Assembly (NCBI GenBank): GCA_945861305.1
Contig: CAMATW010000027.1
Span: forward strand, 1 to 38,086
Origin: Bordetella parapertussis
GTDB taxonomy: Bacteria > Pseudomonadota > Gammaproteobacteria > Burkholderiales > Burkholderiaceae_C
Length of the DNA stretch: 38,086 bases
Direction of reading: 5' to 3'
The translations under genes and the position numbers were made by a program. The notes beneath the pieces were generated by a model. It saw only the letters and a list, made by a program, of their open reading frames with translations, was not told where the DNA came from and did no database searches. Positions 1 through 6,705 of this stretch are shown piece after piece; position 1 is the stretch's first letter; each line of letters begins with the position of its first letter.

Positions 1-193
1 CAGATTCTTCGATGTCTTCGTCCATGGCGTCTTCTGGAATATGGACACCAAAGTGCTGACTGATCCAGCGTTTTTCTTCCGTTGTGGGCGACTCTAAGTC
101 AACCCAGATAGGGCGAAACTGAGAGAGTTCTTCTTGGGAAGAAATTTCTTCTTGAAACAAGCGGCCATTGGCCAGCGAGAAAATATTGAGCAT
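1..193 (-). CDS. corA: Magnesium/cobalt transporter CorA, N-terminal part (runs off the window)
   Basis: Reading the minus strand from an ATG at 193 gives MLNIFSLANGRLFQEE, then a stretch containing FRPIWVDLESPTTEEK and IPEDAMDEDIEES, with no stop before the window edge. This matches the cytoplasmic N-terminal start of CorA-family Mg2+/Co2+ channels as annotated in Comamonadaceae. Only about 64 codons are present, so the transmembrane helices and the GMN signature cannot be checked. The reading frame was translated by hand because it is open at the window edge. It is divergent from the MFS gene at 402, and the roughly 200 bases between them can form several hairpins. Identity is from the recalled family N-terminus and is fairly secure. 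Confidence 0.8.
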   Translation of the reverse strand, partial: MLNIFSLANGRLFQEEISSQEELSQFRPIWVDLESPTTEEKRWISQHFGVHIPEDAMDEDIEES

Positions 194-401
194 GGCAATT
201 CTCAGTGCGTGAAGGGGCGGAGGAAAAGGTGGGGTAGGCTTTCGATTCCGCTCGGCCTGATGCCAGTGAACCGAAAGCTACCAACTAGGGTAGGTTTCCA
301 AGGAGGGTTCTCCAAAGCTATTGATCGGAGAATTATTACACCGACTTAGCGGCAAGTGCGTATCGGACTGTTAGAGTGTCGGGTTTGCCACCACACTTCT
401 T
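194..401. promoter_or_regulatory. Divergent corA/MFS intergenic region with several inverted repeats
   Basis: These 208 bases hold no convincing gene. A long stem is formed by GGTAGGCTTTCG (233-244) and CGAAAGCTACC (272-282), perfect except for one bulged base. A second stem is TTCTCC (308-313) with GGAGAA (327-332). A short alternative stem uses CTACC/GGTAG at 278-282 and 290-294, so mutually exclusive pairings are possible. On the plus strand a TAGAGT at 372-377 is a plausible -10 box for the MFS gene. That leaves most of the region available as a 5' leader of corA on the minus strand. No Rfam class was recognised. Confidence 0.5.
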
Positions 402-1625
402 ATGCAAACAGTTTTGACGCCGCGCCGTGAATTTTGGTTATTGCTTACCTTGGCCGGTATCCAGTTCACCCATGTGCTGGACTTCATGATCATCATGCCA
501 TTGGGTCCTCAATTGCGTGATTTGTTTTCCATCAACGACGCGCAATTTGGTTTTTTGGTGTCGGCTTACACCTTTGCCGCAGGGGCGTCCGGGTTGTTGG
601 CCGCATCCTTTGTGGATCGGTTTGAGCGCAAACGCTTGCTGTTGGTGCTGTATGTGCTGTTTGGTTTGACAACGCTTGCCTGTGCCTTGGCACCAAGCTA
701 CGGCTTGTTAATGGCAGCTCGTGTGGCGGCAGGCACTTTTGGCGGCATCTTGTCTGCCATGACGCAAACGGTGATTGGGGACGTGATTCCATTTGAGCGG
801 CGTGGCCGCGCAACAGGGTTTGTGATGACATCATTTGCCATGGCGACCGTGGTGGGCGTTCCCAGCGGGCTGTTTTTGGCCAATATGGGTGGTTGGCACA
901 GTGCTTTTTTTGCAATCGCCTTGATGTGTGCAGTTGTTGGTGTGATGGCCATGATGTGTTTGCCCAAACTTGATGCACATGTCGCCAAGGCGCAGGGGCA
1001 ACAATTCTCTTTTGCGATGCAGCAAGTATGGGCTGACCCTAATCACCGCAGAGCCTTGTGGATGTCTGCTGCGATGATGTTTGCGGGCTTCACCATCATC
1101 CCGTACATCACCATTTACACCCAGGCCAATCAAGTGCTCACACTGGACGAAATCCCCTATATCTACTTGTGTGGCGGAACCGTGACTTTGCTGACCGCGC
1201 GTTGGATAGGCCGCCTGAGCGACCGAGTGGGCAAACGAAAAATGTTTCAACGTATGCTGCTGCTGGCCATCGTGCCCATGACCATCACCACCTTGATGCA
1301 ACCGGCGCCTCTGCCTTTGGTTCTCATGGTGTTTGCAGGTTTCTTTTTTTGCATGAATGCTCGGATGATCCCTGGCATGGCCATGCTGACTTCGGCTGCT
1401 CAACCCCAGTGGCGGGGCACATTCATGTCCCTGAACGGTGCTTTTCAGTCAGTCTCCATTGGGCTGGCGTCTTGGCTTGGCGGGGTGCTTATTCAGCGCG
1501 ATTCCAATGGTCACGTCACCCACTTCTGGCTTTGCGCCTTGGTGGGTATGGCCTCAACCTTGCTGGCTTTATGGCTTTCAAGGCGTGTGGAAATGCACAG
1601 CGCCCCCGCGACTTCTTTGACTTAA
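402..1625 (+). CDS. MFS transporter, drug:H+ antiporter-1 (DHA1) like
   Basis: This is a 407-residue, strongly hydrophobic inner-membrane protein with the pattern of 12 transmembrane helices in two halves. The loop after helix 2 reads DRFERKRLLL, corresponding to the MFS motif A region, and a second copy (GRLSDRVGKRKMF) follows helix 8, as expected from the internal duplication. The early segment FTHVLDFMIIMPLGPQL is typical of DHA1 exporters of the AraJ/Bcr type. The substrate cannot be read from sequence. The ATG at 402 has no strong Shine-Dalgarno sequence. A probable terminator follows the stop. It stands alone, divergent from corA and upstream of hpf. Confidence 0.85.
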   Translation: MQTVLTPRREFWLLLTLAGIQFTHVLDFMIIMPLGPQLRDLFSINDAQFGFLVSAYTFAAGASGLLAASFVDRFERKRLLLVLYVLFGLTTLACALAPSYGLLMAARVAAGTFGGILSAMTQTVIGDVIPFERRGRATGFVMTSFAMATVVGVPSGLFLANMGGWHSAFFAIALMCAVVGVMAMMCLPKLDAHVAKAQGQQFSFAMQQVWADPNHRRALWMSAAMMFAGFTIIPYITIYTQANQVLTLDEIPYIYLCGGTVTLLTARWIGRLSDRVGKRKMFQRMLLLAIVPMTITTLMQPAPLPLVLMVFAGFFFCMNARMIPGMAMLTSAAQPQWRGTFMSLNGAFQSVSIGLASWLGGVLIQRDSNGHVTHFWLCALVGMASTLLALWLSRRVEMHSAPATSLT

Positions 1626-1691
1626 GCAAGCTTTCCTCCCCCTGACCTGCCTTAGGCCCGCGGGTCTGCGATGGGGGGAATTGCTTTTTTT
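1626..1691 (+). terminator. Probable Rho-independent terminator after the MFS gene
   Basis: GCAA (1626-1629) and CCCCC (near 1638-1642) face GGGGGG (1673-1678) and TTGC (1681-1684) across a GC-rich centre containing CCCGCGGG. Seven T residues follow at 1685-1691. The stem has internal mismatches, so it is less clean than the terminator after hpf. Its position directly after the stop codon and its T-run support the call. Confidence 0.6.
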
Positions 1692-1729
1692 CGAAACTCA
1701 GCGCATAGTGGAGGCGCCTGTCTTCTGTC

Positions 1730-1745
1730 TGGCATGTTGCTTGAT
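1730..1745 (+). promoter_or_regulatory. Sigma-54-like promoter upstream of hpf
   Basis: TGGCAT, five bases, then TTGAT fits the -24/-12 pattern TGGCAC-N5-TTGCA with correct spacing. The GG of the -24 element is intact. The -12 dinucleotide is GA instead of the usual GC, which weakens the call. Transcription would begin near 1756, leaving room for the GGAGGA ribosome-binding site at 1766-1771 and the ATG at 1778. Confidence 0.4.
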
Positions 1746-1777
1746 GAAACAGTCAGGTACTTTTCTGGAGGAGTCCT

Positions 1778-2122
1778 ATGAATTTGACGATCAGCGGTCA
1801 TCATCTTGAAGTCACCCCAGCCCTTCGCGGCTATGTCACCCAAAAACTCGATCGCATCAACCGTCATTTCGACCAAGTGGTCGATGTGCGCGTGATCCTG
1901 AGTATCGAAAAGCAAAAAGAGAAAGAGCGCAGGCAGCGAGCCGAATGCAATATCCATGTTAAAGGCAACGATTTGTTTGCTGAGTCTTGGAGCGAGGACT
2001 TGTACGCAGCAGTCGATGAGTTGGTCGATAAATTGGACAGGCAGGTGGTGCGCCACAAAGATCGATTACAGGACCATGGCCACACCAGCCCTAAACGCGC
2101 TGAGATGACCTCGTTCAGCTAG
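1778..2122 (+). CDS. hpf: Ribosome hibernation promoting factor, short form
   Basis: This 114-residue protein starts [20 protein letters not shown] and matches the HPF/YfiA family (sigma-54 modulation protein). These bind the 30S decoding channel and promote inactive 100S or 70S ribosomes in slow growth. Its length is that of the short HPF form, with no C-terminal dimerisation domain. A basic tail (RQVVRHKDR) follows the beta-alpha-beta core. The start has a good GGAGGA Shine-Dalgarno sequence 6 bases upstream. A strong terminator follows, so it is probably transcribed alone. In many proteobacteria hpf sits directly after rpoN; here rpoN is about 22 kb away. Confidence 0.95.
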   Translation: MNLTISGHHLEVTPALRGYVTQKLDRINRHFDQVVDVRVILSIEKQKEKERRQRAECNIHVKGNDLFAESWSEDLYAAVDELVDKLDRQVVRHKDRLQDHGHTSPKRAEMTSFS

Positions 2123-2137
2123 CCTATGCAACAGCCA

Positions 2138-2164
2138 AGCCACCTGTCTCACAGGTGGCTTTTT
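2138..2164 (+). terminator. Rho-independent terminator of hpf
   Basis: AGCCACCTGT (2138-2147), loop CTC, and ACAGGTGGCT (2151-2160) form a perfect 10-bp stem followed by a run of T. It ends the hpf transcript before ptsN. Confidence 0.92.
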
Positions 2165-2215
2165 CATGCAAAATTCCACTTTTTTAAAACCAAACAATTA
2201 AATATTTACCCTAGC

Positions 2216-2240
2216 TTGACATGGTTAAGCGGTGCATAAT
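2216..2240 (+). promoter_or_regulatory. Candidate promoter of ptsN-hprK
   Basis: A consensus TTGACA at 2216-2221 lies just after an A/T-rich block (2165-2210) that could act as an UP element. A CATAAT at 2235-2240 resembles a -10 box, but the 13-base spacing is shorter than the normal 16-18. The pairing is therefore doubtful, although a promoter is needed here after the hpf terminator. Confidence 0.35.
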
Positions 2241-2252
2241 CAGCACCCCAAT

Positions 2253-2720
2253 ATGAACAGACTCTCTGCCATCTTGCCTTCTGCACAAGCCCTTGTGCAG
2301 GTAGACGTCACCAGCAAAAAACGTGCTTTTGAAGAAGCCGGTTTGTTGTTTGAAAACTTGCATGGGCTTAACCGGGCTTTGGTGGCGGACAGCTTGTTTG
2401 CCCGTGAGCGCTTGGGGTCAACGGGCTTGGGCCACGGTGTAGCCATCCCTCATGGGCGTATCAAGGGCATGAAGTCGCCGCTGGCAGCTGTTTTCCGTTT
2501 GAGCCAACCCATAGGGTTTGATGCGCCCGACGAGCAACCCGTGTGCTTGCTGTTCTTTTTGCTGGTGCCAGAAGCCTCCACCCAAAAGCATTTGGAGATA
2601 CTTTCCGAAATTGCCGAGATGCTGAGTGACACCGCTTTGCGCGAGCGTCTCAAGAAGTCCAGCGACGCCCAAGACTTGCATCAACTCATCGTCGCTTGGC
2701 AATCCACAATCACGGTCTGA
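2253..2720 (+). CDS. ptsN: Nitrogen-PTS EIIA component (PtsN/EIIA-Ntr)
   Basis: From the ATG at 2253 the product is 155 residues, the normal length for EIIA-Ntr. The phosphorylatable histidine lies in GHGVAIPHGRI (His67), and KHLEILSEIAEML is the conserved helix of the domain. EIIA-Ntr receives phosphate from EI-Ntr and NPr/HPr and controls potassium transport, nitrogen and envelope responses by protein contacts; it transports no sugar. An in-frame GTG at 2232 would add seven residues (HNQHPN region), but the family normally begins MNRL. hprK follows after 9 bases, so kinase and PTS target are co-transcribed. Confidence 0.93.
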   Translation: MNRLSAILPSAQALVQVDVTSKKRAFEEAGLLFENLHGLNRALVADSLFARERLGSTGLGHGVAIPHGRIKGMKSPLAAVFRLSQPIGFDAPDEQPVCLLFFLLVPEASTQKHLEILSEIAEMLSDTALRERLKKSSDAQDLHQLIVAWQSTITV

Positions 2721-2729
2721 CGCCAACCC

Positions 2730-3698
2730 TTGAAACCTACCGCTGTTAGCGCAGATGTCTTATTTGAAGACTTCAGAGAAAAGCTTGAATGGCAATGGAT
2801 AGCGGGGCAGGGTGCCTCTGAGCGGCATTTTGATGAAGTAGCAGTCCGCATGGCACGCTCAGGTGCCGACTTGGTGGGTTACTTGAATTACATACACCCC
2901 TACCGTTTGCAGGTGCTGGGCGAGCGTGAAATTCGATACCTCAACAACAGTCCCTTGGTGGACACCGAGCGCCGCATTGGACGCATCGTCACGCTGGAAC
3001 CCCCCGTGCTGGTGGTAGCTGACGGGCAAACGCCACCCCCACCGCTACTGAAAATGTGCGAAGAAGCGCAAATTCCGCTTTTTGCCACCACAGAATCCTC
3101 GGCCTTTGTCATTGATTTGCTGCGTGCTTATTTGTCCAAGCATTTTGCTGACCGCACCACTTTGCATGGCGTATTTTTAGATATTTTGGGCATGGGCGTG
3201 GTCATTACGGGCGAGTCAGGTCTTGGCAAAAGCGAGTTGGGCTTGGAGTTGATCTCGCGAGGTCATGGTTTGGTGGCCGATGATGCGGTGGATTTGTACC
3301 GCATCAACCAAACCACGATTGAGGGGCGTTGCCCAGAGTTGCTGAAAAACTTGTTAGAAGTGCGCGGCATTGGTTTGCTAGATATTCAAGCCATATTTGG
3401 TGAAACCGCGGTACGTCGAAAAATGCGCCTCAAATTGATTGTGCATTTGGTGCGCAAAGAAACCTTAGAGCGCGACTACGAAAGGTTGCCCCATGAGCCT
3501 TTGACCCAAGATGTACTGGGCATACCCGTTCGTAAAGTGGTGATTCAGGTGGTGGCGGGTCGCAACATTGCTGTATTGGTCGAGGCGGCAGTTCGCAACA
3601 CGATTTTGCAATTACGCGGCATCGATACCTACGATAAATTTGTCCATCGCCACCGACAGGCCATGTTGGACGAGCAAAAAAATCAGGCTGACTTATAG
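2730..3698 (+). CDS. hprK: HPr kinase/phosphorylase
   Basis: This 322-residue protein has the HprK N-terminal domain followed by the kinase domain, with a Walker A P-loop [11 protein letters not shown] near residues 160-170. The downstream signature [15 protein letters not shown] is diagnostic for HprK. In proteobacteria HprK phosphorylates a serine of HPr as part of a regulatory PTS without sugar uptake. The start is a TTG at 2730, giving [15 protein letters not shown], which matches the usual family beginning; no ATG fits. No HPr or EI gene is in the window. Its last 16 bases overlap the convergent end of fur. Confidence 0.94.
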   Translation: MKPTAVSADVLFEDFREKLEWQWIAGQGASERHFDEVAVRMARSGADLVGYLNYIHPYRLQVLGEREIRYLNNSPLVDTERRIGRIVTLEPPVLVVADGQTPPPPLLKMCEEAQIPLFATTESSAFVIDLLRAYLSKHFADRTTLHGVFLDILGMGVVITGESGLGKSELGLELISRGHGLVADDAVDLYRINQTTIEGRCPELLKNLLEVRGIGLLDIQAIFGETAVRRKMRLKLIVHLVRKETLERDYERLPHEPLTQDVLGIPVRKVVIQVVAGRNIAVLVEAAVRNTILQLRGIDTYDKFVHRHRQAMLDEQKNQADL

Positions 3699-4111
3699 GG
3701 GCAAGGCGAGCGCTTGCAGTGCGCATAAAGGCTCAGTGCGTGGTCGGCGATCTCGAAACCCTTGGCGTGTGCAATATCGTGTTGACGTTGCTCAATGCTT
3801 GCGTCGTAAAACTCTTCAACGCGGCCGCAATCTAGACACACCAAATGATCATGGTGTTGACCTTGGTTGAGTTCATAGACGGATTTACCGCCTTCGAATT
3901 GACTGCGCGACAAAATGCCAGCTTGCTCAAACTGCATCAGTACACGGTAGATGGTGGCCAGACCTATATCGGCACGCTCCTCCAACGCGAAACGGTAAAC
4001 GTCCTCGGCACTCATGTGCCGCTGTCCGCCTTTTTGGAAAAGTTCCAAAATTTTTAAACGCGGCACAGTGGCTTTAAGGCCCGTGTTTTTTAAGCCGTCA
4101 ATGGAGGACAT
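3683..4111 (-). CDS. fur: Ferric uptake regulator Fur
   Basis: The 142-residue product has the N-terminal winged helix ([30 protein letters not shown]) and the metal-binding C-terminal domain with [17 protein letters not shown]. This includes His86, His87, His89, Cys92 and Cys95; a second cysteine pair (Cys132, Cys137) lies near the C-terminus. Fur is the dimeric Fe2+-dependent repressor of iron uptake genes. The gene is divergent from bamE with 81 bases between starts, an arrangement known from other proteobacteria. Its 3' end overlaps hprK by 16 bases. A TATGAT-like -10 on the minus strand within the intergenic region could drive it. Confidence 0.96.
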   Translation of the reverse strand: MSSIDGLKNTGLKATVPRLKILELFQKGGQRHMSAEDVYRFALEERADIGLATIYRVLMQFEQAGILSRSQFEGGKSVYELNQGQHHDHLVCLDCGRVEEFYDASIEQRQHDIAHAKGFEIADHALSLYAHCKRSPCPYKSA

Positions 4112-4157
4112 TCGTGCTTTCTTTTGCGAAGTGACTGGCGGGTGTGAGGCCCATCGT

Positions 4158-4163
4158 TACAAT
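4158..4163 (+). promoter_or_regulatory. Candidate -10 box for bamE
   Basis: TACAAT differs from TATAAT by one base and lies 30 bases before the bamE start. No good -35 is seen at 16-18 bases upstream. The region is shared with the divergent fur promoter. Confidence 0.45.
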
Positions 4164-4192
4164 CATTCATCATAACTTGCCCTTAGCCCACC

Positions 4193-4735
4193 ATGACTCT
4201 TTTGCGCCAGACAATGGCCTTGTGCGTGACCGCAGTTTCCTTGCTGTTGTCGGCGTGTTCCACCATAGATGACCCCATTGCACGTGCAATTCGAAAAGTC
4301 ACGCCTTATCGGGCGGAAGTGGTGCAGGGCAACTTTGTCTCCAAAGAGCAAGTGCAGGCTTTGCGAGTGGGTATGAGCCGCAATCAAGTCAAGGATATTT
4401 TGGGTACCCCCTTGATCGCTAGCGTGTTCCACTCCGATCGCTGGGACTATGCATTCACAATTGTGCGCAAAGGTACGCAACCACAGCAACGTCAGTTGTC
4501 GGTTTACTTCAAAGACGATTTGTATGTTCGCTTTGAAGGTGACGATTTGCCCAGCGAATCAGAGTTTGCCGAGCGTATTGCAGTGCCTGAAGACCGCAAA
4601 GTGGTGCCCCGCTTAGAGGCCACTAGCAAAGAGTTGGAGAAATTTCAAAAGAATGCGCCTGCTCCCGTGAGCGCAACACCCAAACCGACAGCGCTGCCTG
4701 CTGACAAAGCCTACCCACCGCTTGAAACACCCTAA
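4193..4735 (+). CDS. bamE: Outer membrane assembly lipoprotein BamE (SmpA/OmlA)
   Basis: This is a 180-residue lipoprotein. A hydrophobic signal peptide ends in the lipobox LSAC with lipidated Cys22. The BamE domain follows, including GMSRNQVKDILGTP and WDYAF, characteristic of the family. BamE helps the BAM complex insert beta-barrel proteins into the outer membrane. The C-terminal tail after about residue 140 is proline- and alanine-rich and longer than in E. coli BamE. It is divergent from fur, and dapB begins 6 bases after its stop. Confidence 0.94.
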   Translation: MTLLRQTMALCVTAVSLLLSACSTIDDPIARAIRKVTPYRAEVVQGNFVSKEQVQALRVGMSRNQVKDILGTPLIASVFHSDRWDYAFTIVRKGTQPQQRQLSVYFKDDLYVRFEGDDLPSESEFAERIAVPEDRKVVPRLEATSKELEKFQKNAPAPVSATPKPTALPADKAYPPLETP

Positions 4736-4741
4736 CCCGCT

Positions 4742-5575
4742 ATGACGACGTCTATCGACCAACTCCATCGTGTTGCTATCGCTGGCGCCAGCGGGCGCAT
4801 GGGCCAAATGTTGGCTCAAGCACTGGCAGAGGCAGCTGATTGTCAATTGGTGGGCGCCGTGGATGTTGCTGACAGTGTGTATATCGGCAACGACGCAACT
4901 GGTTTTTTAGGGCAAGCCAGCGGCGTGATGATTCAATCTGATCTTCACGTCGGTTTGAAAAACGCCCAAGTATTGATCGACTTTACAAGGCCTGAAGGCA
5001 CCATGGCGCATGTCAAGGTGTGCCGTCAACTTGGCGTGAAGTTGGTGATTGGCACCACTGGTTTCAGCGATGAACAAAAAGACGAAATAAAGGTGGCCAG
5101 CCAAGATATCGCCATCGTCATGGCGCCCAATATGAGCGTGGGGGTGAACGTTACCTTGAAGTTGTTGGAGATGGCCGCCGTGGCTTTGGCATCCGACTAC
5201 GACATTGAAATCATCGAAGCCCATCACCGCCATAAAGTTGACGCTCCCTCGGGCACGGCACTCAAGATGGGCGAAGTCATTGCCCAAGCGCTTGGGCGAG
5301 ACTTAAAGCAATGCGCGGTGTTTGATCGACAAGGGCATACCGGCGCTCGTCCCGATAGCGCCATTGGCTTTTCCACCATCCGTGGTGGCGACATCGTGGG
5401 CGACCACACGGTTTTGTTCGCCGGAATTGGCGAGCGCATTGAAATCACCCATAAGTCGTCAAGCCGAAGCACCTATGCTGAGGGCAGTTTGCGGGCAGCA
5501 CGTTTTTTGGTTGGCCAGCAGCGTGGCTTATTTGATATGTTTGACGTGCTGGGGTTGAGGAACACTCAGCCATGA
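4742..5575 (+). CDS. dapB: 4-hydroxy-tetrahydrodipicolinate reductase
   Basis: This 277-residue enzyme catalyses the NAD(P)H-dependent reduction step of the diaminopimelate/lysine pathway. It has the N-terminal nucleotide-binding motif GASGRMG (residues 15-21) and the catalytic and substrate-binding motif [15 protein letters not shown] beginning near residue 159. The ending FDMFDVLGL is also family-typical. Its ATG lies 6 bases after bamE, and its TGA overlaps the exbB start as ATGA, indicating coupled translation. Confidence 0.97.
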   Translation: MTTSIDQLHRVAIAGASGRMGQMLAQALAEAADCQLVGAVDVADSVYIGNDATGFLGQASGVMIQSDLHVGLKNAQVLIDFTRPEGTMAHVKVCRQLGVKLVIGTTGFSDEQKDEIKVASQDIAIVMAPNMSVGVNVTLKLLEMAAVALASDYDIEIIEAHHRHKVDAPSGTALKMGEVIAQALGRDLKQCAVFDRQGHTGARPDSAIGFSTIRGGDIVGDHTVLFAGIGERIEITHKSSSRSTYAEGSLRAARFLVGQQRGLFDMFDVLGLRNTQP

Positions 5576-6216
5576 GCTTGCTGCACTGGTTTGCCCAGGC
5601 CGATGCTTTGAACCAATTGGTGGCGGTAGTCCTGTGTGCCATGTCGGTGCTGAGTTGGGTGTTGATTATTTACAAAACATGGCTCTTGTCTTTAGCCAAC
5701 CGCGATTTATCGCTGTGTCAGGCTACGTGGTCGCAAGCCCAAGATTGGCAGCACTTGCAGGCCACTTGGGGGGCTGTGGACAGTCAAAAATTGTTTATTG
5801 GTTTATTGCGCAGTCCTTTGGAGGCCACCGTGCACGGCTTGGCTGCCCAGGCCTCCCATGAAGATCGGCTCAGTAGCGGCTTGCGTCAAGCCTTGCAAAG
5901 CATACGCCGTCGCTTGCAATTTGGCCAAGATATGTTGGCCACCATGGGAGCGACTTCCCCTTTTATCGGTTTGTTGGGCACAGTCTGGGGTATTTACCAC
6001 GCCTTGATCAGCTTGGCCCAAGCCGGACAGTACACCTTAGACAAAGTGACCCAACCTGTCGGTGAGTCTTTGGTCATGACGGCTGCAGGCTTGGGTGTTG
6101 CCATACCCGCCGTGATGGCCTACAACTTATTGGGCAGGCGCTTGGCATCTATGGATGCAACTTTAGATGCTTTGGCGTTTGACTTGCGCGCATATTTCAT
6201 CACCCAGGCTCGGTAG
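5572..6216 (+). CDS. exbB: MotA/TolQ/ExbB proton channel family protein
   Basis: The 214-residue inner-membrane protein has three predicted transmembrane segments: about residues 14-37, 118-140 and 160-182. The family signature [23 protein letters not shown] covers the second segment. ExbB/TolQ proteins form the pentameric channel that uses the proton motive force to energise TonB or TolA. The next gene is its ExbD/TolR partner. No tonB or tolA is in this window, so ExbB versus TolQ rests on size and on the dapB-exbB-exbD-leuS order seen in Burkholderiales. Confidence 0.88.
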   Translation: MSLLHWFAQADALNQLVAVVLCAMSVLSWVLIIYKTWLLSLANRDLSLCQATWSQAQDWQHLQATWGAVDSQKLFIGLLRSPLEATVHGLAAQASHEDRLSSGLRQALQSIRRRLQFGQDMLATMGATSPFIGLLGTVWGIYHALISLAQAGQYTLDKVTQPVGESLVMTAAGLGVAIPAVMAYNLLGRRLASMDATLDALAFDLRAYFITQAR

Positions 6217-6225
6217 GCTCGCCCA

Positions 6226-6678
6226 ATGAGAATGGGTGAATTTGAATCCAGCCCCGAGAGGGCGCCCATGAGCGAAATCAATGTCACGCCCTTGGTGGAT
6301 GTGATGTTGGTGTTGCTGGTCATTTTTCTCATCACGGCCCCCCTGATGGGAAGTGCCTTGCGCCTCGATTTACCTGCTACTGAGGCAGCCGCTTCCCCCG
6401 CACCCATTAACAGCCTGAGCCTGAGTCTTAACCCACAAGGCTTGATTTTCATTGACGACAAACCCGTGGCACTTGAAGCCTTGCCAGCGGTGTTGGCGAT
6501 GCAAGCCAGTACCGATGCGTCTGTTGAAGTACAGCTTCGCGCAGACCAAAGCGTGCCCTATGGACGCGTAGCCGAGGTGATGGGCTTGTTGCAAAAAGCC
6601 GGCCTAACCAAGGTCGCTTTGGCCGTTCAGCCCCCTGCGCCTAAAATCAAAGCATCTTCCCCGCCTCTGCAGCCATGA
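6226..6678 (+). CDS. exbD: ExbD/TolR family biopolymer transport protein
   Basis: The 150-residue protein has one N-terminal transmembrane helix beginning INVTPLVDVMLVLLVIFLIT. It carries the conserved membrane aspartate at about residue 25, which is essential for proton translocation in this family. The rest is a small periplasmic domain with a proline-rich end. It lies 9 bases after exbB and forms a channel complex with it. Two nearby in-frame ATG codons (6226, 6232) and a third at 6268 are possible starts; the first keeps a full cytoplasmic tail. Confidence 0.88.
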   Translation: MRMGEFESSPERAPMSEINVTPLVDVMLVLLVIFLITAPLMGSALRLDLPATEAAASPAPINSLSLSLNPQGLIFIDDKPVALEALPAVLAMQASTDASVEVQLRADQSVPYGRVAEVMGLLQKAGLTKVALAVQPPAPKIKASSPPLQP

Positions 6679-6685
6679 AATCGCA

Positions 6686-6705
6686 GGGGCTATTTATTGA
6701 GCCCC
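6686..6705 (+). promoter_or_regulatory. Stem-loop abutting the leuS start codon
   Basis: GGGGCT (6686-6691) and AGCCCC (6700-6705) form a perfect 6-bp stem with the 8-base loop ATTTATTG. The next three bases are the leuS ATG. The hairpin fills the position of a Shine-Dalgarno sequence, and no other ribosome-binding site is visible. It may control leuS translation, or act as a weak intercistronic element after exbD. Confidence 0.5.

Noticed and set aside
194..401. M-box or manganese riboswitch upstream of corA
   Set aside because: The conserved blocks of these classes were looked for and not found; only generic hairpins can be claimed.
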